From Thinopyrum elongatum (lineage: Eukaryota; Streptophyta; Magnoliopsida; Poales; Poaceae), in contig CM022303.1 in assembly GCA_011799875.1 (NCBI GenBank), positions 553,014,793 to 553,078,792 of the forward strand: a stretch of 64,000 bases of DNA. The letters are read 5' to 3'. Within the stretch, counting starts at the first letter, position 1; each line of letters starts with the position of its first letter. Position numbers and translations under genes: made by a program. The notes under the pieces were generated by a model. That model was not told where the DNA came from. It saw only the letters and a program-made list of their open reading frames with translations, and did not search any database. This document shows, piece by piece, positions 12,937 to 25,461 of this stretch.

Positions 12937-15900
12937 TCATGGCAGAGCATTGATCCATTGCAGCAACAAGGGCTTAATTGAAGCCTTCATCCTGTGAGAA
13001 TGTAAGGTGATGTCATGAACAAATTTGACCTTCCATGCGCCAAAAGTTGGCCTGATGTGCCTGAAATTTTTGTCATTCCTAGTAGTCAAGATACTCCATG
13101 CTGCAAGGAAGACTACTTCAAAGAAAAAAGGTTTCTGAAAACCCCTTTTGGCAGCCAGGATGCATTCTCTGGTAGATAACCCTGCATACCATTGGATCTG
13201 TAGATAGTTCCAAACTCTAGTGCTGAAAGTGCACTTGAAGAAGAGATGACCTCTGTCTTCATGTAATTGGGCTACACACATAGGGCATCGATTATCATCT
13301 TCCCAGACCTCCAGTGCCTTCTGAGAAGCATATCTCTTGTGTTAAGCCTATCATTGAGCATTAACCATGCAAAGACTTTGATTTTCATGATACATCTGCT
13401 TTGCCAGATCCATTTACCAGGGTCATCATTAGGCAAGGAAGTATGCACCAGTGCATAATAGCTCTTGGCAGTGTAGGTTCCTTTACCAGGTGTCCAAGAC
13501 CAGGAATCAGGCTCATTGGGATTCCTCTGTAAACCCTGTATAGCAGCCTTAAGGGAATCCAACTCATTCATTACTTCATGGGAAAGAGGTAGCTGAAAAT
13601 AATTATCAATGTCAAGATCTTCAACAAAATCCTTGACTGAAATCTTTTCATCAAGTGCAAATGAGAATAGTCTGGGGAACCTCTCCTTGATAGGTGTGTA
13701 ACAACCATTTAACTTCTAGGAATCATGCTAGAAGAGTGAGCTGTGTTCATCATTGATTGTGATTACAGAATGTAATCTATATATCTCATTCAACTTCATG
13801 ATATCCCTCCACCATGAAGAGCCACACTACACTGTTGCATGGGGAACTACTCCATTATAGTAGGTGTCCCAGATCAAGGAGACCCAGGGGATATCAGCCT
13901 TGTTATAAAACTTGTGTAGGTGCTTAGTAAGCAAGGCTTTGTTCTGTATTGCGAGGTTGATGATACCCATGCCTCCTTTATCTTTTGGCCTGCAAACCAT
14001 TGGCCAAGCTGCCAAAGATTGCTTTGGGGTGTCAGTATTTCCTCTCCAAAAGCATTGCCTCATTATTCTTTCCAATTGCTTTATAATTCCAGGAGGCAAA
14101 CTGAGGCTACATAGGAAATATATAGGCATAGATGATAAGACTGACTGTAGCAACTACAATCTAGCACCTTGAGATAACATGGAAGAGCTAGCAGATAGTC
14201 TCCTTTCAACTCTATCAACCACAGGAACCAGGTCCTGAATTCTGGGTTTGGTAGTGCCCACAGGTAGACCAAGATATGTGAAAGGTAGGGTCCCAACCTG
14301 ACAACCAAAAACTTCTGCCAGCCTGCTGGTTTCTTCAGGGGTAACATTTATGGGCAAAATGCATGATTTGTGGAAATTCACCTTGACTCTAGTGGACTTA
14401 GAGAAAGAAACCAACATCTCTTTGAGAGCTATCAATTGTGTTTCATCAGCTTGGACTATGATCAGAGTATCATCAGCATATTGGACAATTGGGAAGTCAG
14501 GATCATTTGATGGAATTGGGAGTGAAAGAAGACCTTGTTAAAGCATTTTGTTAACCATAGTTTGCAGCAAATCAGCAGCAATGACAAAAAGAAGAGGTGA
14601 AAGTGGCCCCCCTGTCTGACACCTCTTTTACAAATGAATTGTTTACCCGGTACTCCATTGAGTAGTATAGAAGATGATCCAGAAGAGAGAAGCTCCTTGA
14701 TCCAACCAATCCATTTGGCATCAAAACCCTTATATTTTAGCATGAGCAAAATCAGATCATGTTCAACAGTGTCAAAAGCTTTAGCAAAATCAAGCTTCAG
14801 AATGAGTATTGGTCTCTTAGATTGGTGACACTGATGAATATATTCCAAGCTCCAAGGAATGCAATCTTGAATTGATCTAGACTTAAGGAACCCATATTGA
14901 TTTTTATGGATGTAGGTGAGAATAACTTTCTGCAGTTTGTTTGCTAGGAGCTTGGTGAGGAATTTGAGACAGGTGTTTGTGAGAGAGACTGGCCTATAAT
15001 CATTTGGTCCTTCGGGTGAAAGAACCTTTGGTATGAGAGTAACAAGAGACCCATTTATGGTCTGGAGGGTTATTCTTCCTTCAAAGAAGTCAATGAATAA
15101 CCTAGGAAAATCATCCTTAATAATATGCCAACATCTCTTTACAAACATTCCAGTGAAGCCATCTGGTCCCGGTGCTCTGTCCTGGGGTAAATGTTTTAAA
15201 ACCTCATTGATTTCCTCTTGGGAGAAAGGTCCAGACAGGCCCTCAAGGCCAGGAACAGGCTGGATGATATCCTCCAGGTCAAACTGCATATCTATTCCAT
15301 GATCTATCCACATTCTATCCTTATAAGAAGACTAAAGCAATCCAGCCATTTCATTGTGAGAGGACACCAGCATACCATCCTCCTTAACTAGGCTGTAAAT
15401 TGTGTTTCGTCAGAATCTTTCTGTTGCCATTGCTTGAAAGAATTTGGAGTTTTCCTCACCCACTTTAATCCAACGTATGGTACATCTCTGCTTCCAATAA
15501 ATAAATTGCAGATGCAGCAGGTCCTCAAGATGCAGCTTCACAATCTTTCTGAAGTTAAATTCTGGCCTGGTTAAAGGTCTTTGTTCCTCCAGATTATTAA
15601 AAGCCAAAATAACATCATTACAAGCCTTCATCAGAAGCTTTAATCTTGAGAGCCCAGTGTGCCATTTCCTGAGATCATACCTTAACCTCTTGAACTTTTC
15701 AGTTAGGATAGCTGCTGAGTTTGACTTATTTGTAGGAGCAGACCAAGAATGTTGGACACAGTCAAAAACCCCAGGCATGTCCACCCAGTAGTTCTCAAAA
15801 TGGAAGACCTTAGCTTTGGGTATGGAAGTTGAGATGGAGACCACACAGGGTACATGATCAGAACCAGTTTTAGCTAGGGGATACACCATGGTATTTGGGT

Positions 15901-16545
15901 ACTCTGTAGTCCAGGTTAGTGTTGTGAAGAACCAATCTAGTTATTCCAACAGAGGTGATTCTTGCATGTTAGACCATGTGTATGACCTGCCTTTTAAAAG
16001 CAATTCAAGAAGACCCAAATGTCCAATGATTTCATTGAAAATAAACATATCATTGACATCACCCCCTAGCATATTCCCATTCTCCATAGATCTGATGAAG
16101 TTAAAGTCACCTAAAAACAACCAAAGTTCATCTTGGGGTATTTGGATGTGATAGAGCCAGTGCACAAAAGTATCTCTTAACTGTCCCTGACAAGGCCCAT
16201 AAACATTCAGCAGGGTCCAGGTTTGGTTATTGTGTGCCGAAACAAAATTGATAATAATGCCAAAGCTTTGAACCTCAATTATTGTCCCAGTTAAAGCAGA
16301 TGAGCACCACAATACTAAAATACCCCCAGAAGCACCCACAGAAGGTGAGTAGGCAAAATTATCAAATCTTTTGGGGTAGAACTTTCTAATATCCCTTTGA
16401 TAAAATAATTCACATTTTGTTTCCTATAAACAGACCACAGAACATCGACTCTCTTCAATTTTGGCCCTAACAACCCTCTGTCTAATTTCAGAATTCAATA
16501 TGACATTCCAGCAGAGCACTTTCCAATCTTTGTTATCGGTTGCAC
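12937..16545 (-). pseudogene. LINE ORF2: endonuclease, reverse transcriptase, zf-RVT
   Basis: The reading starts near 16545 with KVLCWNV, the usual start of plant APE-type endonucleases. It includes LGDFNFI (about 16105) and GSDHVPC (about 15865), which supply metal-binding and catalytic residues for target nicking. The RT region (15313 to about 14150) shows [29 protein letters not shown] and, after a frameshift near 14615, QYADDTL at about 14475. The C-terminal part (13571-12937) matches the zf-RVT region, with WIWQS, KIKVFAWL and an RGHLFFKC motif. At least six stops or frameshifts (near 16430, 15940, 15410, 15335, 14615 and 13830) make it inactive. It is full length in domain order, so it decayed after insertion rather than being 5'-truncated. 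Confidence 0.85.
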
Positions 16546-16832
16546 TCACTATAAAACTTGATAAAATAAAGAGCCATGTACAGTATCACATAATAATACT
16601 ACCAAATAACACAACCATAAGTCTGAAGCTGATAGTTTAGGTCATCCCCAAAATCCACTGACCACACACACAAGTCTGTTTGAACACAAAAGGAAACCAA
16701 AAGAAAAGACATGGCAGGACAAGGGCCTCCCTCCCTGAATCAGAACATAAAGCCTCACTTATCATTGGGCACATAGGTGTCTTGTGACTGCTTAGGCTCA
16801 GCCATAAGCTGCTACATTGTTAGCTTCTCAGG

Positions 16833-17878
16833 TCAGATGCCCAAAGAAGCTCCAAGGGTCTGCATGACATTGATAGGTGTCGGAGGAGGATCATCTTCTG
16901 TCTTCTTGGAATTGGGCTCATGATCGTGGGACTCCTGGGTCTTGGGCTTCTTGGCTCTTGGTTGACGTGGGGGCTGTGGCTTGATGGGGATGGCTGAGAT
17001 AGGCTTGAAACCCTGCAGTTTAGCAGTGCTCCGAGTCATTCTTCTGTCAGAGAAATCAGAGCGAGGGGCAACCAGAGTCTTAGGTTTCTTGGCCCTCCTC
17101 CTGGCAGATGGTGAGCTCTTGAAATGAGGAAAAGTTTGTGAGATGTTTCCGGTGGGACCTTGCTGTTGTTGAACTGGGCTAAGCTGGTGATTTGACATGC
17201 TTGGATCATCCCCAAAGGACAGTTTGCGTGCAACAGGCCGGGAAGGAGAGGGTAACATAGGCAGAGGATGTTGTTCATCATATAACTAAACATGGGGCCA
17301 GTTGAATGGCACCTCCTCCAGAAAAGCTTGCATCCAAGATCGTTTCAGTGTCACAATGTCAGTCTGCAATGACAACTGCCTAGGTACCTTTGATGTCAGA
17401 AAACTAGGCAGCAATGATTCAAAAGTTCTCTGCCAGATCATTTGAGGAGCGAGTATTGGGCCAAAGATAGCTCTAGCTGCACCAACAAAGAGAGGTGGTT
17501 GCAGTGGTGGTTGGTATGGAACAATAGCAAGGTTGTTATTATGTACTGCCACATCTAATTCCTCCAGGAACTGGTCATCTTCCACTGGTCCTTCCATAGG
17601 TTGATTATTCTGAATTTGATCTGCTATCTGAACCTCTGCTTGTTGCACCGGTGGCTAAACAAAGTGAACATCTTCCACAACCTGAAATTCTCCAACATGT
17701 TGCTGATCAACTGGGTCAGCCGACCCATCTGCTAACTCATGCACTGGTTGCGGGGGAGGTCCATCAAGTAGGTGGTCCACCAGAGGCCCATCAACAACAA
17801 ACTCATTGCCCAACTGAGAGGAGTCGTTGGAGCCCATTGATGGGTTCAAAGCCATGGAAGCTTGATCTTGGTGCACCT
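16833..17878 (-). pseudogene. LINE ORF1, C-terminal part
   Basis: Three consecutive minus-strand frames make up the C-terminal part of the RNA-binding ORF1 protein: 17876-17655, 17648-17286 and 17258-16833. It is acidic and Pro/Gln-rich first and then basic, with KKPKT repeats and RRMTRSTAKLQGFKP, a pattern frequent in grass LINE ORF1 proteins. Stops separate the frames. The protein would bind LINE RNA; this function is inferred from position and composition. The upstream part continues at 24502 across the Gypsy insertion. Confidence 0.6.
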
Positions 17879-19489
17879 TGATGTTGCTTGAGACTGTGTC
17901 AGTATTTCCCCAAAGAGGAAGGGATGATGCAGTACAGCTATGGTAGGTATTTCCCTCAGTTATGAAACCAAGGTATCAATCCAGTAGGAGAACCAAGCAA
18001 CACTATGTAAACGGTACCTGCACACAAAGAACAAATACTTGCAACCCGACGCGTATGAGGGGTTGTCAATCCCTCTTCGGGTAACGGCGCCAGAAATTGT
18101 CAAGTTGACGGGATAAAAATTGTGGTAGATTGGATAAATAGATCTCGATAAAACGCAAAATAAAATAAATAACAAAAAAATGCAGCAAGGTATTTTTGGG
18201 TTTTTGGAATAATAGATCTTAAAACAAAAGTAAATAAAAATAGATCTCAAAGCAAACATGATAAAGAATAGACCCAGGGGCCGTAGATTTCACTAGTGGC
18301 TTCTCTCAAGAAAATAGCACACGGTGGGTAAACAAATTACTATTGGGCAATTGATAGAAGATCGAATAATTATGACGATATCCAAGGCAATGATCAATAT
18401 ATAGGCACCACGTCCAAGATTAGTAGACCGACTCCTGCCTGCATCTACTACTATTACTCCACACATCGATCGCTATCCAACATGCATCTAGTGTATTAAG
18501 TTCATGGAAAAACGGAGTAATGCAATAAGAACGATGACATGATGTAGACGAGATCTATTCATGTAGGAATAGCCCCATCTTGTTATCCTTAATAGCAATG
18601 ATACATGTGTGTCTTGCTGCCCCTTCTATCACTGGGAAAGAACACCGCAAGATCAAACCCATCACAAAGCACCTCTTCCCATGGCAAGAAAAATCGATCT
18701 AGTTGGCCTAACTAAACCAAAGATTCGAAGAAGAAATATGAGGCTATAAATAATCATGCAAATAAGAGATCAAAATAAGACTCAAATAATATTCATGGAA
18801 ATAGATCTGATCATAAAGTCAAAGTTCACCGGATCCCAACAAACACACCGCAAAAAAGAGTTACATCAAATAGATCTCCAAGAGACCATTGTATTGAGAA
18901 TCAAAAGAGAGAGAGAGAGAGAGAGGAAGCCATCTAGCTACTGCCTACGGACCCGTAGGTCTATGGTGAACTACTCACGCATCATCAGAGAGGCACCAAT
19001 GAGGATAATGAACCCCTCTTGATGGTGTCTAGATTGGATCTCGTGGTTCTGGAACTTGCGACGGCTGGAATTGTGTTTCGTCGATTCCCCTAGGGTTTCT
19101 AGAATATTTGGGTATTTATAGAGTGAAGAGGCGGTGCAGGAGGTCACCGAGGGAGGCACAACCCCCCTGGGCACGCCTGGGCCTCCTGGCGCGCCCTGGT
19201 GGGGTGTGCCCACCTCAGGCATCCCCTCTGGTACTTCTTTGGCCCACTGGGTGTCTTCTGGTCCAGAAAAAATCTCCAAAAAGTTTTGCTGCGTTTGGAC
19301 TTTGTTTGGTACTGATATTCTGCGAAGTAAAAAACAAGCAAAAAACAGCAACTCGCACTGGGCACTATGTCAATAGGTTAGTCCCAAAAAATTATATAAA
19401 GTTGCTATAAAATGATTGTAAAACATCCAAGAATGATAATATAACAGCATGGAACAAGCAAAAATTATAGATACGTTGGAGACGTATCA
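17879..19489 (-). repeat. 3' LTR of the non-autonomous Gypsy element
   Basis: 1611 bp, ending TGGAGACGTATCA on the plus strand. It contains a GA-rich microsatellite at about 18907-18925 that is much shorter in the other LTR. This single slippage difference explains part of the 8-bp length gap between the LTRs. Confidence 0.9.
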
Positions 19490-21982
19490 GCATCCCCAAG
19501 CTTAATTCCTGCTCGTCCTCGAGTAGGTAAATGATACAAACAGAATTTTTGATGTGGAATGCTGCCTAACATGTTCATCACATATTCTTTTCTTTTGTAG
19601 CATGGACATTTGGACTTTTATATGGTTCAAAGCAATAGTCTAGTTTTGACATGAAGATTTCAGTGCTCAAGCATATCAACAAACAACCATGTTTTTCAAA
19701 ATATCAACACTAAAGAAAGTTATCCCTAGCCCATCATGCTCAATCATTGATCCATTCATGAAACACACTCGCATATTAGCTATATCCAATGATCAAGTAT
19801 GATCATAGTGCCCCTTAGTTGGTGCTTTATAAGAGAAGATGGAGACTCAAATAAAAATAAAAATTGCATAAATTAAATAGATAGGCCCTTCGCAGTGGGA
19901 AGTAGGGATTTGTAGAGGTGCCAGAGCTCAAAGCTTAAATTGAGATATAATTTTTTTGAGAGGCATACTTTTCCTGTCAACGAAAACGACCGAGTAATTC
20001 CCAACACTTTCCATGCTAGATATATCATAGGCGGTTCCCAAACAGAAAATAAAGTTTATTCCTTTTTCCACCATTCTTTCACAATCCATGGCTAGTCGTA
20101 TCCACGGGTGCCTTCCATACCAACACTTTCCAAGGAATTTATAATTTTGACACCATAAAGTAAATTTATTTTTCATTTCGGGACTAGGCATCCCTATTAT
20201 CGTCGTACTCTCGTGCAATGACAAGTGAATAAACACTCATCTTGAGATAATCCATCTAGCATGGAAAATATTGGCCACCCCGTGCCGCTTCATGAGCGGT
20301 ACAAGCACACAAAAAGGAAATTCATTTTGAAAATTAGAGATGGCACATACAAATTTGCTTGGAACGGCATGGAAATACCGCATATAGGTAGGTATGGTGG
20401 ACTCATATAGCAAAACTGGGTTTAAAGATTTTGGATGCACAAGTAGTATTTCTACTTAGTACAAGTGGAGGCTAGCAAAAAGACTGAGAAGCAACCATCC
20501 AAGAAAAGAAAAATCACATAAGCGAGCATTTAGCATAACTAACACCGAATAATGCACCACAAGTAGGATGTAATTTCATTGCATAACTATTGACTTTCGT
20601 GCTTGCATAGGGAATCACAAACCTTAACACCAATATTCTTACTAAAGCATAATTACTCACCAACATGACTCACACATCACTATCATCATATGTCAAAACT
20701 ATTACAAAGAATCAATATTATTTTGTCCAATGATCTTCATGAAAGTTTTTATTATATCCCTCTTGAATATCTATCACTTTGGGACTAGTTTCATATATTG
20801 CAATTGCTTTTGACAAGCTCAAACAAATTTAAGTGAAGAACATGAGCATACAATTTTTTGTCTCTCAAAATAATATAAGTGAAGCATGAGAGAATTTCTT
20901 CAAAAATTTACCAACTCTCAAATTAATCTAAGTGAAGCATGAGAGCATTTCTTCAAAAATATTAAAGCACACTATGCTCAAAAAAGATATAAGTGAAGCG
21001 CTAGAGCAATTCCATAGCTCAAAAAATTTAAGTGAAGCATAAAGAGCAATTCTAACAAATTATAGCATAATTTTGGCTCTCTCAAATAGGTGTGTCTAGA
21101 AAGGATACTTGTGACAAACTAAAAGGCAAAACAAGCAAATACTCATATAATACAAGACGCTCCAAGCAAAACTCATGATATGTGACGAATAAAAATATAG
21201 CTCCAAGTAAAATACCGATGTTTGTTAGAAGAAAGAGGGGATGCCTTCCGGGGCATCCCCAAGCTTAGTTACTTGGTTCTCCTTGAATATTAACTTGGGG
21301 TGCCATGGGGCATCCCCAAGCTTAGACTCTTTTCACTCCTTATTCCTTCATCCATCGTGATCTCACCCAAAACTTGAAAACTTCAATCACACAAAACTTA
21401 ACAAAACCTTCGTGAGATCCATTAGTATAAGAAAGCAAATCACCACTCTAAGTACTGTTGCAAACCCATTCATATTTTATTATTGCATTATATATACTGT
21501 ATTCCAACTTTACCATGGCTTATACCCCCCGATACAATCCATAGATTCATCAAAATAAGCACACAATGCAACGAAAACAGAATCTATCAAAAACAGCACA
21601 GTCTGTAGTAATCTGGAAACTTTGTATACTTATGTAACTCCAAAAATTCTGAAAAATTAGGACAACGTAGGAAATTTGTGTATCAATATTGTGTAAAAAA
21701 TTCAGAATTTTTAGTCACTTATGTGATTTTACAAAATTCTGCTACTGGACGAAAAAGTTTCTGTTTTTCAACAAGATCAAATCAACTATCACCCAACATG
21801 ATCCCAAAGGCTTTACTTGGCACAAACACTAATTAAAACATAAAAATCACAATCATAACAGTATCATAATTGTGCAAACACTCAAGAACAGTAATAAAAA
21901 GGCAAAAATAAATTTTATTCATTGGGTTGCTTCCCAACAAGCGCTATCGTTTTAAGCCCCTAGCTAGGCATAATGCATAGAT
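19490..21982 (-). other. Noncoding interior with repeated purine-tract motif
   Basis: The stretch contains no convincing coding sequence. The complement of GCATCCCCAAGCTTA occurs three times (19490-19504, 21253-21267, 21310-21324). The first copy abuts the 3' LTR and is the expected polypurine tract. Between 20815 and 21070 there are about five degenerate repeats of an AAGTGAAGC(A)TGAGAGCA-like unit. Confidence 0.6.
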
Positions 21983-22579
21983 TCAAGTATTGTCATCTTT
22001 CTTCTTATTTTCCGTAGATGTGTTCTTGTCAAGAGGTTTTGCAAAAATAACTTGAAATACATTATCCATAATTTTTTTAGCATTATCAAGTTGCCCATCT
22101 ACGTATCCCGTTTGATTTCCGGCAACAATCCAAGAATATTGTTGATTAACATCATTGAAAACTTGTTGGATTATATCTAAAACAGGGATTTCCTTTTTAA
22201 GATTCTCATATAAAATTTGATTATTTCCAAGAAAATGTCTCAACATATAATCACTATTATAAAGGATCTCACTTATCACCGGTTTTCCACGGTTCATACC
22301 ATAAAAATCAAAAATTTGCCTAGCTTCCCATACTATGTAGTCAAATTCATTCATAAGAACAAGGGTAGCTAACTTTTTAGCTTTAGGATCCTTCATAACG
22401 GGTAGCTCATAAAACAATCTTTGCAACGTAGGGTGGGTATGGATAAATCTATTTTCAAGTTTCAGAATTAGTGCTGAAATAGCCTCCGCATAGGATTTAG
22501 TCCTTTTAAGTATAGGAGTGTCATCAAGAGTCAAATTTCCAACACAATTGAAAAATTCTTGGATATGTTCTTTTCCCAT
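21983..22579 (-). CDS. Gag-position ORF of the non-autonomous Gypsy element
   Basis: A 198-aa frame starts at ATG 22579 (MGKEHIQEFFNCVG) and ends in a Lys/Asp/Asn-rich tail. It has no membrane segment, zinc knuckle or protease motif. It lies about 285 bp inside the PBS, where gag starts in related elements. An upstream fragment in another frame (about 22670-22600) reads MAETDDVLTPK before a stop, which suggests a lost N-terminus. I recognise the type as a frequent Triticeae retroelement ORF but cannot give it a biochemical function. Capsid-like packaging is only a guess from position. Confidence 0.5.
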   Translation of the reverse strand: MGKEHIQEFFNCVGNLTLDDTPILKRTKSYAEAISALILKLENRFIHTHPTLQRLFYELPVMKDPKAKKLATLVLMNEFDYIVWEARQIFDFYGMNRGKPVISEILYNSDYMLRHFLGNNQILYENLKKEIPVLDIIQQVFNDVNQQYSWIVAGNQTGYVDGQLDNAKKIMDNVFQVIFAKPLDKNTSTENKKKDDNT

Positions 22580-22864
22580 AACGTTCCCTTGCCCCAAAAT
22601 AAAAGTTTTAGCATCCAGATTGCCAGATCGTCAAATTTTAGGAGTTAGGACATCATCTGTTTCTGCCATAACAAAATCACTCATGATGACAAGTTCAAGC
22701 AAATAAAAGATCTAACGAGAAAACGGCGAACGAAAAAAGGGGGCGAGTAAAATGGCAAATTTTTGTGAAGTGGGGGAGATGAAAACGAGAGGCAAATGGC
22801 AAATAATGTAAATTGCAAGGACATGAGATTTTTGATTAGGAATCTGATAGATGTTGATGATGTC

Positions 22865-22882
22865 TCCCCAGCAATGGCGCCA
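22865..22882 (-). other. Primer binding site, tRNA-Asp type
   Basis: On the minus strand it reads TGGCGCCATTGCTGGGGA, two differences from the usual tRNA-Asp primer complement. It lies 11 bp inside the 5' LTR (22894-24496), which fixes the element's orientation. Confidence 0.8.
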
Positions 22883-22893
22883 GAAATTCCTTT

Positions 22894-24496
22894 TGATGTC
22901 GCCTGAGACTGCGTCCGTATTTCCCCAAAGAGGAAGGGATGATGCAGTACAGCTATGGTAGGTATTTCCCTCAGTTATGAAACCAAGGCATCAATCCAGT
23001 AGGAGAACCAAGCAACACTATGTAAATGGTATCTGCACACAAAGAACAAATACTTGCAACCCGACGCGTATGAGGGGTTGTCAATCCCTCTTCGGGTAAC
23101 GGCGCCAGAAATTGTCAAGTTGATGGGATAAAAATTGTGGTAGATTGGATAAATAGATCTCGATAAAACGCAAAATAAAATAAATAACAAAAAAGTGCAG
23201 CAAGGTATTTTTGGGTTTTTGGAATAATAGATCTGAAAACAAAAGCAGATAAAAATAGATCTCAAAGCAAATATGATAAAGAATAGATCCAGGGGCCGTA
23301 GATTTCACTAGTGGCTTCTCTGAAGAAAATAGCACATGGTGGGTAAACAAATTACTGTTGGGCAATTGATAGAAGATCGAATAATTATGATGATATCCAA
23401 GGCAATGATCAATATATAGGCATCACGTCCAAGATTAGTAGACCGAATCCTTCTTGCATCTACTACTATTACTCCACACATCGACCGCTATCCAGCATGC
23501 ATCTAGTGTATTAAGTTCATGGAAAAACAGAGTAATGCAATAAGAATGATGACATCATGTAGATGAGATCTATTCATGTAGGAATAGCCCCCATCTTGTT
23601 ATCCTTAATAGCAATGATACATGCGTGTCTTGCTGCCCCTTCTGTCACTGGGAAAGAACACCGCAAGATCGAACCCATCACAAAGCACCTCTTCCCATGG
23701 CAAGAAAAATCGATCTAGTTGGCCTAACTAAACCAAATATTCGAAGAAGAAATATGAGGATATAAATAATCATGCATATAAGAGATCAAAAGAAGACTCA
23801 AATAATATTCGTGGATATAGATCTGATCATAAACTCAAAGTTCATCGGATCCCAACGAACACACCGCAAAAAAGAGTTACATCAAATAGATCTCCAAGAG
23901 ACCATTGTATTGAGAATCAAAAGAGAGAGAGGAAGCCATCTAGCTACTGCCTATGGACCCGTAGGTCTATGGTGAACTACTCACGCATCATCGGAGAGGC
24001 ACCAATGAGGATGATGAACCCCTCCGTGATGGTGTCTAGATTGGATCTCGTGGTTCTGGAACTTGCGGCGGCTGGAATTGTGTTTCGTCGACTCCCCTAG
24101 GGTTTCTAGAATATTTGGGTATTTATAGGGCGAAGAGGCGATGCGGGAGGTCACCGAGGGGGGCACAACCCCCCTGGGCGCGCCTGGGCCTCCTGGCGCA
24201 CCCTGGTGGGTTGTGCCTAGCTTGGGCCTCCCCTCTAGTACTTCTTTGGCCCACTGGGTGTCTTCTGGTCCAGAAAAAATCTCCAAAAAGTTTCGTTGCG
24301 TTTGGACTCTGTTTGGTACTGATATTCTGCGAAGTAAAAAACAAGCAAAAAATAGCAACTGACACCGGGCACTATGCCAATAGGTTAGTCCCAAAAAATG
24401 ATATAAAGTTGCTATAAAATGATTGTAAAACATCCAAGAATGATAATATAACAGCATGGAACAAGCAAAAATTATAGATACGTTGGAGACGTATCA
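22894..24496 (-). repeat. 5' LTR of the non-autonomous Gypsy element
   Basis: 1603 bp, colinear with 17879-19489. It ends at TGGAGACGTATCA, directly before the CACCT duplication. Confidence 0.9.
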
Positions 24497-24501
24497 CACC
24501 T

Positions 24502-25461
24502 GTGGCTATTCATTTGCTGGCTCCTCAACTGGATCTTGACATGGTTGGCCCAACCTTCCTACTGATCTTGCTGAGGCTGCTGGTTTTGTTCAGGATTCAG
24601 AGGCTGCGGCACATCATTCCATCTGAGCGCAGGGTATGGTGGCACTGCCCAAAAGTTCTTATTTGGCTGAAGGTGTCTAGGCATAGGGTGGGGATTGCCA
24701 TCCAGGGGCATCATATCCTCATCTTGGGGAACTGCTTTGCAAACGCAGCAGTTAATATGTGACAAGATGTTGTCCATGAAACTACAGCTCCTCCAATAGT
24801 GGCAAACTGACAAAAACTACATCTCTCGGCACCAGCAAGTTGTCAGGGAATGAAGCAAAGACCAAAGAACGGACCAAACGATCATCCTCATGGTGTGCAT
24901 TCTCTCCAGCGGGGTGGTAGTTTTCTTTACCGTCAAGCAGGGCTTGCCTGCTACATCCACTAGATAACTAGCACCCATGGCTGCAGCAGGCACCTCGTAC
25001 ACTTCATGCGGAGTCATTGTGGCATGCACCCCATCCATGGTGCCTTTCGACAGAATAACTGTGGTGTGCACCTTGTCCATTGTGTCTTTCTACGGAGTAA
25101 CTGCAGATTGCATGTCATCCGTGGTGTCTTTCTGCATGTCATTGCTCTCCAAGTTGATGACAATCTTGCTTGTTACCTCAGTACGATTGGTCTTCTCTCT
25201 CCCAGGTTGATGAAAATCAAGTGATTTGCTCTTTATAGGCAGCACCTCGCATTTGTATGACAGGTTCTCATTATAGTATTGTAGGCTCTCCTCGTACCGA
25301 TCCCAGATGGACTTGGTACCATGTATCAGAACTAGATATGGGCTTGCATTAGTCCGAAAACTTGTGCTCCGGTCGAACTCTCCCCCACTTATCCGCACGG
25401 CTTTCCGGGATAATTGTGCCACATAGCAGAGGCAGTCGAACTTCCCTCCACATGTGGCCAC
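24502..25461 (-). pseudogene. LINE ORF1, upstream part, plus unrecognised N-terminal frame
   Basis: The frame 24813-24559 carries cysteine/histidine residues and then PLDGNPHPMPRHLQPN and PPYPALRWNDVPQP, typical of grass LINE ORF1 after its zinc-binding region. Upstream, 25080-24817 reads HEVYEVPAAAMGASYLVDVA. The frame 25461-25090 reads ASPYLVLIHGTKSIWDRYEE and LSYKCEVLPIKSK. The frames are separated by stops. I cannot say whether 25461-25090 is LINE ORF1 or a captured host exon. Confidence 0.5.

Larger units (their letters stand above)
17879..24496 (-). mobile_element. Non-autonomous Gypsy LTR retrotransposon
   Basis: Two LTRs (17879-19489 and 22894-24496) are flanked by a perfect target duplication CACCT at 17874-17878 and 24497-24501. 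In minus orientation each LTR starts TGATACGTCTCC and ends GACATCA-like. The PBS lies inside the right LTR and a purine tract inside the left LTR, so transcription runs right to left. The 3.4-kb interior holds one gag-position ORF and no protease, RT or integrase. LTRs differ at roughly 3-5 percent of positions where I compared them. It needs enzymes in trans. Confidence 0.9.
12769..25461 (-). mobile_element. L1-type LINE, interrupted by a Gypsy element
   Basis: On the minus strand the order is ORF1 (25461-24502, then 17878-16833), ORF2 endonuclease, reverse transcriptase, zf-RVT-like C-terminus, an AATAAA-type signal near 12813 and a short A-run (complement of 12769-12775). This is the standard plant non-LTR layout. 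The 5' end cannot be fixed and could lie anywhere between about 25.1 and 25.6 kb. The 6.6-kb Gypsy insertion at 17879-24496 splits ORF1. Flanking duplications of the LINE itself were not found. Confidence 0.75.
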
